DNA of 39,749 nt from an uncultured bacterium (GTDB taxonomy: Bacteria; Actinomycetota; Coriobacteriia; Coriobacteriales; Coriobacteriaceae), in contig CATWBO010000022.1 of NCBI GenBank assembly GCA_958349055.1, positions 1 through 39,749 on the forward strand. Reading direction: 5' to 3'. Made by a program: the position numbers and the translations under genes. Position 1 is the stretch's first letter; every line of letters begins with the position of its first letter. The notes beneath the pieces are model-generated. The model made no database searches. It saw only the letters and a program-made list of their open reading frames with translations, and was not told the origin of the DNA. Positions 15,075-24,177 of the stretch are shown here, in pieces.

Positions 15075-18000
15075 ATGCTGGAGCTCAAAGGAATTTGCAA
15101 AAGGTACACTACGCAGTCGTTTACGCAGGTGGCGCTCGACAACGTAAGCCTGTCTTTTCGCGATAACGAGTTCGTGGCCATTCTGGGTCCCTCGGGCTCG
15201 GGTAAAACTACGATGCTCAACGTTATTGGCGGACTGGATCATTTCGATTCCGGCGATCTGCTCATCGACGGTATTTCGACCAAGGACTTCCGCGACCGCG
15301 ATTGGGACGCCTACCGAAACAACCGCATCGGCTTCGTCTTCCAGAGCTATAACCTTATTCCGCACCAGACTATCTTGGAAAACGTGGAGCTGGCGCTTAC
15401 GCTTACGGGTGTGGGCCATGCCGAGCGTCGCCAGCGTGCGCGCGAGGCGTTGGAGAAAGTCGGCCTGGGCGAGCACGTTAACAAGCGTCCGAGCCAGCTT
15501 TCGGGCGGGCAGATGCAGCGCGTGGCCATCGCCCGCGCCCTGATTAATGACCCTGAGATCGTCCTTGCCGACGAGCCGACCGGCGCTTTGGATTCAACGA
15601 CATCCGTACAGGTCATGGATTTGCTCAAGGACGTTGCGCGCGACCGTCTGGTCATCATGGTCACGCACAATCCTGAGTTGGCGTACCAGTACGCCACACG
15701 CATCGTCAACCTGGCGGACGGTAAGATCACCGACGATTCCGACCCCTTCGATGCTGCTAATGCCGCGCGTCGCGAGGCTAAGCCTACGCGCAAAACCTCG
15801 ATGAGCTTTGTGACGGCGCTGGGGCTTTCTGCCCGAAACCTCATGACCAAGAAGGGCCGCACGGCCATGACTGCCTTTGCGGGCTCGATCGGCATTATCG
15901 GTATCGCGGCGATTCTGGCGCTGTCCAACGGTGTAAACGGCTACATCAAAAAGGTCGAGGAGGACACGCTTTCGAGCTACCCGCTCACCATTTCCAAGCA
16001 GGATTACGACCTGTCGTCCATGATGGGCGGACAGGGGGCCACGGATGACGATACGTCCAAAAACGAGGGTTCGTCCGACGACGGCACCGACGGCAAGGCT
16101 CAGGGAACCGATAAGATCCCTGTGGTCACGGCCGTAAAGGATATGTTTGCAAGTGTTAAGTCCAACGACATGACGAGCTTTAAGGCATGGCTCGATGCCG
16201 GTGGCGATGGCATCGATAAAGAGGTCAATGCCATCCAGTACGGCTATGGCGTGACGCCGGTTGTCTATCGTGCGGGTAAGGGTGACGAGAAGCCCGTTCG
16301 GCTTGTTCCCAACGCTATGACCGAGGCCATGAGCGGCGGCGCGAGTTCGGCGGCGACGGTGAGCATGGAATCCATGGGAACCTCGGTCTTTAACGAGATG
16401 ATTGACGACCAGAGCCTGCTCGACAGCCAGTACGATGTCGTTGCCGGCCATTGGCCTACGTCCGCCAACGAAGCCGTGATGGTGCTTTCGAGCCGCGGCA
16501 CGGTGGGCGACTACACGCTCTACAGCATCGGTGCGCTGGATATCGATGAGCTCAACGATCTGGTAAACAGCGCTATGACGGCTGACGGTGGGGTCGAAAC
16601 GCCCGAGACTGGCACCGACTTTACCTACGACGATGCGCTGTCCACGACGTTTAAGGTGCTGTCGCCGGCCGATGCCTATCGCAAAAACGAAGAGACCGGC
16701 ATGTGGACCGACATGTCTGGCGACGCCGACTTTATGGCCGCCAAGGTTGCTGACGGTATTGACGTGCGCATTGTGGGCGTGGTGCGACCCAACGAGACGG
16801 CCAATGCGAGTGCATTGTCTCCGGGCATTGCCTATACGCATGCACTGACTCGCCAGCTTATGGAGCGTGCCGCCGATTCGCAGATTGTGCAAGAGCAACT
16901 TGCCCATCCCGAGACGGATGTCTTTACGGGCAAAACCTTCGACGAGCTGCAGGGTGAGGCCAAACAGGGCGTGGACCTTGGCAGTATGTTTAGCGTGGAC
17001 GAGGCGGCACTCAAGAGTGCGTTCTCGTTCGATACATCGGCGCTTTCGGGTGCGGCCGGCGGCATGGACCTGTCGGGTCTTGACCTGTCCGGGTTGGATA
17101 TCGACCTTTCGGGCGTTGGGAAGGATATCGACTTCAGCGACATCATGGCCAAGGCGCCGGCCCCCGATTTTTCGGGTGTCTTTGATGGCTTGGAGCTTAC
17201 GCCCGAGCAGATGCAGCAGGTGGGGGCGCTTGCCAACCAACTGTTCACGGGCTTTATGCAGTCGGATCAGTTTAAGGCGCTGACGCCCGAAGAGCTTAAA
17301 GATGCATCGAAACTCGCGAACGCATTTAAGGCATATCTTGAGAACGACTCCGCAGCCCAGCAGTGCCTGGCGCAGCTCAAGGCGCTGGGTGGCGATGCCC
17401 TGGCCGAGCGCTTGCAGCAAGCGATGACCAGCTACGTGCAACAGCAGCTGGCTCCGTATCTGCAGCAGGCAATGGACCAGGTGATGAAGATGATCAGCGA
17501 CCAGATTGCGACAACTGTATCGTCCCAGCTTAAAGCAGGCGCGGCGGGACTCATGGGGCAGATGGCGACGCAGATGTCGTCGAGTTTTGCCAACATGGCG
17601 AGCGCCGTGCACGTGGATGCGAGTGCCTTTGCCCGCGCCATCCATTTCAATATGGATGCCGAGGACCTGAGCTCGCTCATGATGAGCTATGCCAAGGCGT
17701 CGCAGCTCACCTATGACAACAATCTGACCACGCTGGGTTATGCGGACGAGGCCGACCCCATCTCGGTCAAAATCTTCCCGCGTGACTTTGAGGCAAAGGA
17801 GTGTGTGCTCGACCATATCGATGCCTATAACAAGCAGGTCAAAGCCGCCGGTCACGACGAGCAGGCAATCTCGTACACCGACTACATGGGCATCATCATG
17901 GGCTCGGTGACCGACATCGTGAACACCATCAGCTTGGTGCTCATCGCGTTTGTGAGCATCAGCCTGGTCGTGAGCTCCATCATGATCGGCATTATCACGT

Positions 18001-18329
18001 ACATCAGCGTGTTGGAACGCAAAAAGGAGATCGGCATCCTACGCGCAATCGGCGCCTCGAAGCGCAACGTTGCCAATGTGTTCAATGCCGAGACTTTCAT
18101 CGAAGGCCTCATCGCCGGTGTTTTCGCCATTGTCGTCGTGGTGCTCGTGAGCTTCCCGGTCAATGCCTGGGCGCTTGCGACCAAACAGGTTCCCAACCTG
18201 ATGAGCCTGCCCGTGCAGGATGCGCTGGTGCTCATCGCGATCTCGGTAGTGCTGACGGTCGTCGCCGGCCTGCTGCCTGCCCGCAGCGCGTCCAAAAAGG
18301 ACCCCGTGGAGGCCCTGCGCTCGGAATAA
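15075..18329 (+). CDS. MacB/FtsX-type ABC transporter fusion with a giant external domain
   Basis: A 1084-residue fusion of an ABC ATPase and an FtsX/MacB permease. The ATPase has Walker A GPSGSGKTT (38-46), signature LSGGQ (142-146), Walker B IVLADE (162-167) and the H loop MVTHNPE. A helix near 270-295 starts the permease. Then about 620 external residues carry LSGLDLSGLDIDLSG repeats and Gln/Met-rich helices. Three C-terminal helices with the FtsX signature ERKKEIGILRAIGASKRNVANVF follow. Start ATG 15075 has GGGAGAGG nine nt before. Such proteins drive mechanical work or export across the membrane rather than bulk transport. The substrate is unknown. No partner gene adjoins, since ATPase and permease are one chain. 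Confidence 0.93.
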   Translation: MLELKGICKRYTTQSFTQVALDNVSLSFRDNEFVAILGPSGSGKTTMLNVIGGLDHFDSGDLLIDGISTKDFRDRDWDAYRNNRIGFVFQSYNLIPHQTILENVELALTLTGVGHAERRQRAREALEKVGLGEHVNKRPSQLSGGQMQRVAIARALINDPEIVLADEPTGALDSTTSVQVMDLLKDVARDRLVIMVTHNPELAYQYATRIVNLADGKITDDSDPFDAANAARREAKPTRKTSMSFVTALGLSARNLMTKKGRTAMTAFAGSIGIIGIAAILALSNGVNGYIKKVEEDTLSSYPLTISKQDYDLSSMMGGQGATDDDTSKNEGSSDDGTDGKAQGTDKIPVVTAVKDMFASVKSNDMTSFKAWLDAGGDGIDKEVNAIQYGYGVTPVVYRAGKGDEKPVRLVPNAMTEAMSGGASSAATVSMESMGTSVFNEMIDDQSLLDSQYDVVAGHWPTSANEAVMVLSSRGTVGDYTLYSIGALDIDELNDLVNSAMTADGGVETPETGTDFTYDDALSTTFKVLSPADAYRKNEETGMWTDMSGDADFMAAKVADGIDVRIVGVVRPNETANASALSPGIAYTHALTRQLMERAADSQIVQEQLAHPETDVFTGKTFDELQGEAKQGVDLGSMFSVDEAALKSAFSFDTSALSGAAGGMDLSGLDLSGLDIDLSGVGKDIDFSDIMAKAPAPDFSGVFDGLELTPEQMQQVGALANQLFTGFMQSDQFKALTPEELKDASKLANAFKAYLENDSAAQQCLAQLKALGGDALAERLQQAMTSYVQQQLAPYLQQAMDQVMKMISDQIATTVSSQLKAGAAGLMGQMATQMSSSFANMASAVHVDASAFARAIHFNMDAEDLSSLMMSYAKASQLTYDNNLTTLGYADEADPISVKIFPRDFEAKECVLDHIDAYNKQVKAAGHDEQAISYTDYMGIIMGSVTDIVNTISLVLIAFVSISLVVSSIMIGIITYISVLERKKEIGILRAIGASKRNVANVFNAETFIEGLIAGVFAIVVVVLVSFPVNAWALATKQVPNLMSLPVQDALVLIAISVVLTVVAGLLPARSASKKDPVEALRSE

Positions 18330-18360
18330 TGTGACAAAGGGACAGTCCCTTTGTCACATT
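18328..18360. repeat. 33-nt perfect palindrome, GGGACAGTCCC family
   Basis: AATGTGACAAAGGGAC and its complement flank A18344. The left arm starts inside the TAA stop of the ABC gene, so it forms at the mRNA end and may act as terminator or stabiliser. Confidence 0.9.
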
Positions 18361-18379
18361 GGGACCCTTGCGAAATCGG

Positions 18380-18555
18380 GGTCTAATACTTTTCCGAGAA
18401 GTGAACGAGCCAAAATAGTCCCCCGAAGCATCGACACTTTTGTGAGGCAATTTCCTGCGGTTTTGCCAGTCAAATCCTGCGGGTTTGGCGTCTAAAAATG
18501 TCGATGCTTCGGGGGTCCAAAAACGGGCGTTCACTTCGCGGAAAAGTATTAGACC
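18380..18555. repeat. 176-nt nested inverted repeat (possible MITE or structured RNA)
   Basis: Outer arms of 28 nt (18380-18407 and 18528-18555) match at 27 positions, running from GGTCTAATACTTTTCC inwards to GAACG. A perfect inner 16-bp stem pairs CCCCCGAAGCATCGAC (18420-18435) with 18500-18515. The 64-nt loop holds two near-direct copies around TCCTGCGG (about 18449 and 18476). It fills most of the gap between the ABC gene and the next gene and encodes no protein. Confidence 0.88.
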
Positions 18556-18593
18556 TCGCCGCGCAGGGTTAGCGAACACTGCCAAATTTACTA

Positions 18594-18779
18594 CTACTCC
18601 TTGTAGCTTCGCGGAATTACGAGCAGCATGAGGAGCGAAAGGCCGAGCAAAATGCCAGGTAGGGCTCCTTCGACGAAGGCGCCAAAGTCGCCGCCGACAA
18701 AAAAGCCGATGTAGCCGATAACGCCGCAGATGCTGCCAAGTATGCCCGTGATGCGCAGCGCCTTCATGGCGCGATCCAT
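18594..18779 (-). CDS. Small two-helix membrane protein
   Basis: A 61-residue protein with two hydrophobic segments, ALRITGILGSICGVIGYIGFF and ALPGILLGLSLLMLLVI, joined by an acidic turn (GGDFGAFVEG), ending SYKE. I chose ATG 18779, nine nt after GAGG; an in-frame TTG at 18800 is possible. It stands alone between the large inverted repeat and the next membrane protein gene. No family is recognised and no function is assigned. It could be a stress or bacteriocin-immunity-like small membrane protein, but nothing shows that. Confidence 0.6.
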   Translation of the reverse strand: MDRAMKALRITGILGSICGVIGYIGFFVGGDFGAFVEGALPGILLGLSLLMLLVIPRSYKE

Positions 18780-18875
18780 AGCAACCGTCCTCACGTCCAA
18801 TGGGATGTCGATATGTCAAGCGTATCGAAAGCTCATATTGATACCGTTTGCGTGCGGTAATCGCTGCGTATGGAC

Positions 18876-19622
18876 CTAGTTCTTCTTCGCAGAAAGCATA
18901 AGGCTAATTTCCGGGCGGGTGTATTCGTCGAACTCTTCCTTGGGGTCGGTGTCAAAGGTGTAGTACGACTTGATGGAGTCATCCTCTGTTTTGATGCTGA
19001 TTCCTTCGTACAGGGAGCCGGCCAAAAATGCCTGCTTAAACTCATCCGACAGGCTACATGGCGTGAGGAGGCTCGGCGTTGCAACAGAAATATCCAGTCC
19101 GTTGAGCGGGGCGCAGAGCGTCGCGATATCCTGCTCGACGCGAGCGAGGTTGTCCTCAAGACTTGCCTCGGGGTCGATTTGGCTGGTGTAGTCGACTCCC
19201 GTGAGCGTGCCGTCCGCATCAAAAGAAAGATAGACATAGGCGGCCTGCGCGGCGAGTACGCCGGCGACCTCTGCGGAACGGTCTTTGTTGGTTTGGGCTA
19301 CTGCGAGCCTGTTCTGCAGCTCTTTCCACTGCTTGCCCTGCATTCCAAAACGTGGCACCAGCACACAGTAGCAAAAGATGGTGAGCTCGATTGCGGTGAG
19401 CGCGATAGCGGTATATATTCCCGCTGGTTGGAACTCCTTTTGGTGAAACGCAATATCGTTGATCATTTGAAGCGGCAGCATCAACAGACATGCTACGAAC
19501 GCCATGACGAGCGCGGCTGCTGCGATCTTGGGGTACGTGCAGTACCGCTGGATACGTTTTGCTTCCTGTTCGCTGAGCTGCTGTATGGGGCCCTCGACTC
19601 TCATCGCTTCTGTCCGTGACAC
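18876..19622 (-). CDS. Two-TM membrane protein of unknown function
   Basis: A 248-residue protein, unrecognised. About 25 polar residues precede two membrane helices (KIAAAALVMAFVACLLMLPL and IYTAIALTAIELTIFCYCVLV) split by an external loop. Then comes a 130-residue cytosolic-type domain with a helical segment (KQWKELQNRLAVAQTNKDRSAEV) and an alpha/beta part rich in acidic residues. I chose GTG 19622 because AAGGA lies five nt before it; ATG 19604 has no good ribosome binding site. It is monocistronic by position. No catalytic motif is seen. Confidence 0.7.
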   Translation of the reverse strand: MSRTEAMRVEGPIQQLSEQEAKRIQRYCTYPKIAAAALVMAFVACLLMLPLQMINDIAFHQKEFQPAGIYTAIALTAIELTIFCYCVLVPRFGMQGKQWKELQNRLAVAQTNKDRSAEVAGVLAAQAAYVYLSFDADGTLTGVDYTSQIDPEASLEDNLARVEQDIATLCAPLNGLDISVATPSLLTPCSLSDEFKQAFLAGSLYEGISIKTEDDSIKSYYTFDTDPKEEFDEYTRPEISLMLSAKKN

Positions 19623-19685
19623 GCGTGTGTCCTTGAGTATAAATGAGCAATAGAGCGTTCGTTCTTTACGTCCGATGACTGGAGA

Positions 19686-19699
19686 ATGTGACAAAGGGA
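19686..19699. repeat. Half of a GGGACAGTCCC-family palindrome
   Basis: AATGTGACAAAGGGA matches the left arm of the 14864 and 18328 palindromes, then diverges. This is a decayed or truncated copy. Confidence 0.6.
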
Positions 19700-19710
19700 T
19701 GAATAGCAAG

Positions 19711-19746
19711 AAAGGGGGCCGCCGCGTGACGGTCCCCTTTGCTTTT
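19711..19746. terminator. Terminator of the MATE gene
   Basis: AAAGGGGGCCG (19711-19721) pairs with CGGTCCCCTTT (19730-19740) with one mismatch. On the minus strand CCCCCTTTCTTG follows the stem; on the plus strand TGCTTTTG follows. Confidence 0.6.
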
Positions 19747-19773
19747 GGGCGCTATGACGCAGCTTCGAGAATG

Positions 19774-21161
19774 CTACGACGTGGCCGTGCTGAGGTGCAT
19801 GGCTTGTTGTGCGGGCCTGCAGTAGGCGAGTGCGCCGGCCATGAGCAGGGCCGTTGTGCTAAAGCTCACCGGATAGGCAAGCATGACGGTGGCAAACGTG
19901 GGGTGTGCCGGAAAGATGACCAGAGCCCAAAAGAAGCGCGTGCCGCACACGCCGATTGCCGTGAGCGCCGAAGGCAGCGCCGAGATGCCAAATCCTCGCA
20001 GGTAACCGGACATGTTTTCGTACACCATGCTAAACACGTAGGCGGGGAAGAGTGTGCATACGCGCACATAGGCGATATCGAGAACCTCGGCATCCGAGCT
20101 GAAGAGCGTCAAAATGGTGCGTCCCTGCCATACGACCAACACGATCATGACGACGGTGATGATTGCGTCTTCGATAAGGGCGACCTTGAGCACCTTTTTG
20201 CAACGCTCAAGATTGCCCGCGCCGTTGTTCTGTCCCACGAACGTGGTACATGCCTGACTAAACGAGTTGAGCAGGCTGTAGCAGACAAACTCCAGTGCAA
20301 GTGCGGCAGACGATGCAGCCACGACCTGTGTGCCCAGGCTGTTAATGCAGGTTTGGATGAGAATGTTTGCCAGTAAAAAGACGCTGCCTTGGATGCCTGC
20401 GGGGACGCCGATGCGCAGGATGGTCGCAACCGAATTACGGTCGGCGCGTAAGCGTGAGCGTTCAATGCGGATAGGGCCTTCGGCGCGCAGAAGGCGAGCA
20501 AAGAGAAACGCCGAGCTCGCGGTGTAACAGAGCACGGTTGCTGCCGCCACGCCGGCCGCTCCCCATCCAAAAACGGCGACAAAGAGGGTGTCGAGGATGA
20601 TGTTAAGCACGCCCGAGATCGCCAGCGCCGTCATCGGCATGCGCGTGATGCCGACGCTTCTAAAGATTGCGGCCTCGAGGTTATACAGCAAGATTGCCGG
20701 GACGCCGATAAGGTAGATGCGCAGGTACATGAGGGCATCGGGGAAACCTCGGACGGCACGCTCAGGCATTGCAAGAGGGGTTGCGAAACAAGCTCCATCG
20801 CGATGGCGGCGACGACACCGACGAGCGATAGGACGATCGCGGTGTGCGCGTGGCGTTGGGCGCGGTCGTGGTCGCCTGCACCGACGGCGTGTGCGATCGC
20901 GACATTTGCGCCCAGTGAAAGCCCGACAAACAACATGACGAGCAGGCTCGCGATGGGGGTAATCGAGCCGACGGCGGCCATGCCAAAGGCACCGCCCTCC
21001 GCAGAGAAATGCCCGATCACCAGGGTGTCTACAAGATTCGAAAGCTGTTCGAGGATGCTCGTTGCGGCAACGGGGAGTGCGAACAGCGGGATGTTGCGCC
21101 AAAGCGAGCCGTGAAGGATGTCAAGTTCGGCGTGTTGTTTGGCCGGATGTCTATTGCTCAA
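19774..21161 (-). pseudogene. MATE-family efflux transporter, broken by a frameshift
   Basis: A multidrug/toxin extrusion antiporter, about 462 codons in all. Codons from TTG 21161 (AAGGAG six nt upstream) give a normal MATE start: SLWRNIPLFALPVAATSILEQLSNLVDTLVIGHFSAEG. This frame holds to LLQCLSVPSEVSP near 20745. The rest, PDALMYLRIYLIGVPAILLYNLEAAIFRSVGITRMP and onward, lies in the next frame down to 19774. Adding one C to the CCCC run at 20743-20740 (minus strand) restores E-V-S-P-D-A-L. A 1-nt loss in a short homopolymer explains it: mutation, phase-variable slippage or sequencing error. It is last in the operon, 15 nt after the aldo/keto reductase gene. Confidence 0.85.
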
Positions 21162-21176
21162 ATAGGACTCCTTGGT

Positions 21177-22025
21177 TTATTTTTGGCTCTCGACGTCGGG
21201 GTGCCAGGTGGAATACAGTGCCATCTTCTCGGCCGTGCGCTCGTAGAAGGGCTTGCCGTGGTCGAGGGTGGCCATCTGCGCCATGTCGTCATCGGTGAGC
21301 TCGAAGTCGAAGATATCGATGTTGTCGTTGATGTGCGACGGCGTTTTGGAGCCGGGAATCACGACGTTGCCCTGCTGGACATGCCAGCGCATGATGACCT
21401 GAGCCGGGGTCTTGCCGTATTTGGCGGCAAGCTCGCGAACGACGGGCTCCTCGAGGATGACCTTGTTGTCGCGGCCGCCCAGGGGATACCAGGCCTGAAG
21501 CACGATGCCGTGCTTGTCCAGCAGCGCCTTGAGCTCGGTCTGCGGGAAGTAGGGGTGGCACTCCACTTGGATAAGGGCGGGCGTGATCTCGCAGTGGGCG
21601 AGCAGATTCTCGATCTCGGACTGATTGAAGTTGGAGATGCCGATGGAGCGCAGCTTGCCTGCCTTATATGCCGCCTCGAGCTTGGCGTAACCTGCCACGT
21701 AGTCACCTGCGGGCTGGTGCAGAATCATAAGGTCGATATAGTCGCAGCCCAGACGCTCGAGCGTTTCGTCCACGGCGGTATCGGATTCATAGAAGCACGG
21801 CCAGAGCTTGGTCTCGAGGAAAATCTGCTCGCGGGAGCGGCTGGAGTCGCGCATGCCGCGGCCCACGGCGCGCTCGTTGACATAGGCGTTGGCCGTATCG
21901 ATGAGCTCGTAGCCGTGGTCCAAGGCGTAGGTGACGGACGGCTGCGCATCGTCGGGCGAAAGCATAAACGTGCCCAGGCCTACCTGCGGCATCGTGATGT
22001 CGTTGTTGAGGGTGATGTAGTCCAT
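21177..22025 (-). CDS. Aldo/keto reductase (AKR5-like)
   Basis: A 282-residue NADPH-dependent carbonyl reductase with a TIM-barrel fold. The catalytic tetrad is visible: Asp43 and Tyr48 (IDTANAYVNE), Lys73 (ETKLW) and His103 (MILHQP). The cofactor-binding end has VIPGSKTPSHINDN. The sequence resembles the prokaryotic 2,5-diketo-gluconate/methylglyoxal reductase group. Start ATG 22025 follows GAAAGGAAC. It is 12 nt after the CMD-cupin gene and 15 nt before the MATE gene, so it belongs to the same minus-strand operon. The natural substrate is not shown by the sequence. Confidence 0.95.
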   Translation of the reverse strand: MDYITLNNDITMPQVGLGTFMLSPDDAQPSVTYALDHGYELIDTANAYVNERAVGRGMRDSSRSREQIFLETKLWPCFYESDTAVDETLERLGCDYIDLMILHQPAGDYVAGYAKLEAAYKAGKLRSIGISNFNQSEIENLLAHCEITPALIQVECHPYFPQTELKALLDKHGIVLQAWYPLGGRDNKVILEEPVVRELAAKYGKTPAQVIMRWHVQQGNVVIPGSKTPSHINDNIDIFDFELTDDDMAQMATLDHGKPFYERTAEKMALYSTWHPDVESQK

Positions 22026-22037
22026 GGTTGTTCCTTT

Positions 22038-22790
22038 CTAGTGATTGTCTAATGCGTTGAAAGCCTCATCGTCCACGGGCTCGAGCCACTCATTGCTGGT
22101 GTCTTCGCCCGGGAATCCAAAGGCCAGGTGGCTGAACCAGCAGTCGGCTGCGGCGCCATGCCAGTGCTTGACGTTTGCCGGAATCTCGACGATATCGCCA
22201 GGGTGCAGGCGCTGCGCGGGCTTGCCCTCTTCCTGGTACCAGCCCTCGCCCTCGACGCAGATCAGCACCTGGCCGCCGCCCTTGCTTGCGTGGTGGATGT
22301 GCCAGTTGTTGCGGCAACCCGGCTCAAACGTCACGTTGTGAATGGGCAGATAGTCGTCGGGGCCGGTGAGCGCCTTAAGATAGCTCTGGCCGATGAAGTG
22401 CTGGGCAAAGGCGGTATTGGGCATGCCAACACCAAAGAACCCGCCGTGACCGTCGGTGCGTGCGGCATCGTCGGCGTAGACCTCCTTGGCCATGTTGAAG
22501 GCCGCCCAGGCGTTGGGCCAACCGGCATAGAAGGCGACGTGGGTGAGCAGCTCCGCCATTTCCTCGCGCGTTACGCCGTTAGCGCGTGCGCTAGCCAGGT
22601 GATACTTAAGCGAGCTGTCCGTAATGCCCTTGCCGATCAGGGCGCTCACGGTCACGATGCTGCGCAGCCTGAGCGGCATCTGAGCCTCGCGGCTCCATAC
22701 TTCACCAAAGAGAACGTCGTCGTTGAGGTGCGCGAACTCGGGCGCGAGCTCGCCAAGGGCGTCGTGGCCTGCTGTCTGTTTTACGGTCAT
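22038..22790 (-). CDS. Carboxymuconolactone decarboxylase-like/cupin fusion protein
   Basis: A 250-residue two-domain protein. Residues 15-105 form an alkylhydroperoxidase D/CMD-like domain (RLRSIVTVSALIGKG...ELLTHVAFYAGWPNAWAA) but lack the CXXC of AhpD. Residues 140-235 form a cupin, with metal-ligand candidates His164, His166, His209 and His211 (NNWHIHH, KHWHG). Fusions of this type accompany aldo/keto reductases and quinone- or aldehyde-handling genes. Start ATG 22790 has AAAGGAG that overlaps the end of the upstream small gene, so the two are coupled. The reaction is unknown; detoxification of reactive carbonyls is inferred from the operon. Confidence 0.92.
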   Translation of the reverse strand: MTVKQTAGHDALGELAPEFAHLNDDVLFGEVWSREAQMPLRLRSIVTVSALIGKGITDSSLKYHLASARANGVTREEMAELLTHVAFYAGWPNAWAAFNMAKEVYADDAARTDGHGGFFGVGMPNTAFAQHFIGQSYLKALTGPDDYLPIHNVTFEPGCRNNWHIHHASKGGGQVLICVEGEGWYQEEGKPAQRLHPGDIVEIPANVKHWHGAAADCWFSHLAFGFPGEDTSNEWLEPVDDEAFNALDNH

Positions 22791-22793
22791 GGT

Positions 22794-23009
22794 TTACTCC
22801 TTTGCTCTGCATTCTTCTTGCAATACGTGAATGAGGTAATCGAGGATTTCGAGTTTGCGCTGCTCGGCGTGGACGCGGTCGAGCAGGTCGTGCCGGTAGG
22901 TCTTAAGGCGGCAGATGCGGGCGCAGGTGCTCGGCAGCTCCGAAAGCTCGTCGATGAGTGCGTCGCAGCAGCCGGCGTCACGTAGGTTGGCGATGGTTTT
23001 TTCGTCCAT
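22794..23009 (-). CDS. Small helical protein in the reductase operon
   Basis: A 71-residue, mostly helical protein (MDEKTIANLRDAGCCDALIDELSEL...) with three cysteines in the first half and an acidic/basic heptad-like C-terminal half (HDLLDRVHAEQRKLEILDYLIHVL). It starts 8 nt after the stop of the upstream reductase and ends 3 nt before the CMD-cupin start. Its tail DNA supplies that gene's ribosome binding site. No family is recognised. The tight spacing says it is real and co-expressed. The helical C-terminus looks like the dimerisation tail of MerR-type regulators, but there is no DNA-binding part. Confidence 0.75.
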   Translation of the reverse strand: MDEKTIANLRDAGCCDALIDELSELPSTCARICRLKTYRHDLLDRVHAEQRKLEILDYLIHVLQEECRAKE

Positions 23010-23017
23010 TGCGCGGC

Positions 23018-24037
23018 CTAGCGGCTTGTTTTGACCTTGGTGGTGCCGGCGAGTGCCTTCTCGCCCGGGCGACCCTTGGGCCCCACGAGCGCATGAGGCT
23101 GGTAGAGCTCCTCGAGGAAGTCGACCTCGGCGGGGGAGAGGGTCAGGTCGAGCGCTGCCACAGCGTCATCGACACGCTCCGGCTTTGAGCAGCCCACGAT
23201 GGGAGCCTCGACGCCGCGCGCCCAGTGCCATGCGAGTGCTACTTGAGACATCGGCACGCCGTGATCGGCCGCGACCTTGGCCACACGCTCAACGATCGGC
23301 ATGTCGATGGCGCGGTCGTGGTCGTATTTGTTGACCATGGTCTTGTCGGTGGTGCCGCGTGTGCTTGCGCTCTCCCAGGTGGGGCGGCACAGGTGGCCGG
23401 AGGCCATGGGGCTATATGGCGTGATGGCCATGTCGTACTGGCGGCATACCGGAATCATCTCGCGCTCGTCCTCGCGATAGAGCAAGTTGTAGTGGCACTG
23501 CATACTCGTGAACTTGGTCCAGCCGTTTTGCTCGGCAATGATCTGCAGGTTATGCAGCTGATAGGCATACATGGCGCTAGCGCCGAGTGCGCGGACCTTG
23601 CCCTCGCGCACCAGGCTGTCGAGCGCCTCCATGGTCTCCTCCATGGGTACATCGTAATCAAAGCGGTGGATGATGTAGAGGTCCAGGTAGTCGGTGCCCA
23701 AGCGCTTGAGCGAACCCTCGATTTCGCGCTTGATGGCCGCAGCGGAAAGGCCGCCTTCGTTAAAGTGCACCTTGCTGGCAAGGACGACATCCTCGCGCGC
23801 GATGCCCAGCTCGCGCAGTGCGGCGCCAATGTACTCCTCGCTCGTGCCAAAGCTGTAGCAGTTGGCGGTGTCGATAAAGTTGACGCCGGCGTCGAGGGCG
23901 CGCTTGATGACGGCGCGGGTCTCGTCGGGGCCGATAGTCCACTGATGGAAGTCGGGGCTGGCCTCGCCAAAGCTCATACCGCCCAGGCAGAGTTTGGAAA
24001 TCTTGATATTGGAATGTCCGAGGGTGGTGTATTGCAT
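23018..24037 (-). CDS. Aldo/keto reductase (YccK/YghZ-like type)
   Basis: A 339-residue NADP(H)-dependent oxidoreductase of the longer aldo/keto reductase type. The tetrad is Asp56, Tyr61 (DTANCYSFG), Lys89 (ASKVHF) and His124 (YIIHRFD). SQVALAWHW and the VGCSKPERVDDAVAAL nucleotide-binding end are present. Start ATG 24037 follows GGAG by six nt. It is first in the minus-strand operon and divergent from a LysR regulator 140 nt away, which is its likely controller. The end TKVKTSR is unstructured. Substrate unknown. Confidence 0.95.
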   Translation of the reverse strand: MQYTTLGHSNIKISKLCLGGMSFGEASPDFHQWTIGPDETRAVIKRALDAGVNFIDTANCYSFGTSEEYIGAALRELGIAREDVVLASKVHFNEGGLSAAAIKREIEGSLKRLGTDYLDLYIIHRFDYDVPMEETMEALDSLVREGKVRALGASAMYAYQLHNLQIIAEQNGWTKFTSMQCHYNLLYREDEREMIPVCRQYDMAITPYSPMASGHLCRPTWESASTRGTTDKTMVNKYDHDRAIDMPIVERVAKVAADHGVPMSQVALAWHWARGVEAPIVGCSKPERVDDAVAALDLTLSPAEVDFLEELYQPHALVGPKGRPGEKALAGTTKVKTSR

Positions 24038-24098
24038 AACGCGCTCCATCTTCTCTAGGGGATGGCTATAGCGTATGCCGGGGCGTTGGGAATGTATA

Positions 24099-24126
24099 TT
24101 GCTTATAAAGACTAGCTGGATATACG
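24099..24126 (+). promoter_or_regulatory. Candidate promoter of the LysR gene
   Basis: TTGCTT (24099-24104), a 16-nt spacer and TATACG (24121-24126) lie 51 nt before the LysR start. The 140-nt gap must also hold the divergent reductase promoter and LysR sites; the AT-rich stretch 24091-24135 is the likely place. Confidence 0.35.
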
Positions 24127-24177
24127 GAATATGAATGGTAAACTGCTGAGACGAAACGAGCGGATTTGGAGACTGCA

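Noticed and set aside
15594..17855. A 753-codon open frame on the minus strand inside the ABC gene
   Set aside because: It runs opposite to a gene with intact ATPase and FtsX motifs. Long antisense frames arise from the GC-rich codon bias. The predicted protein is His/Arg/Gly-rich without any motif.
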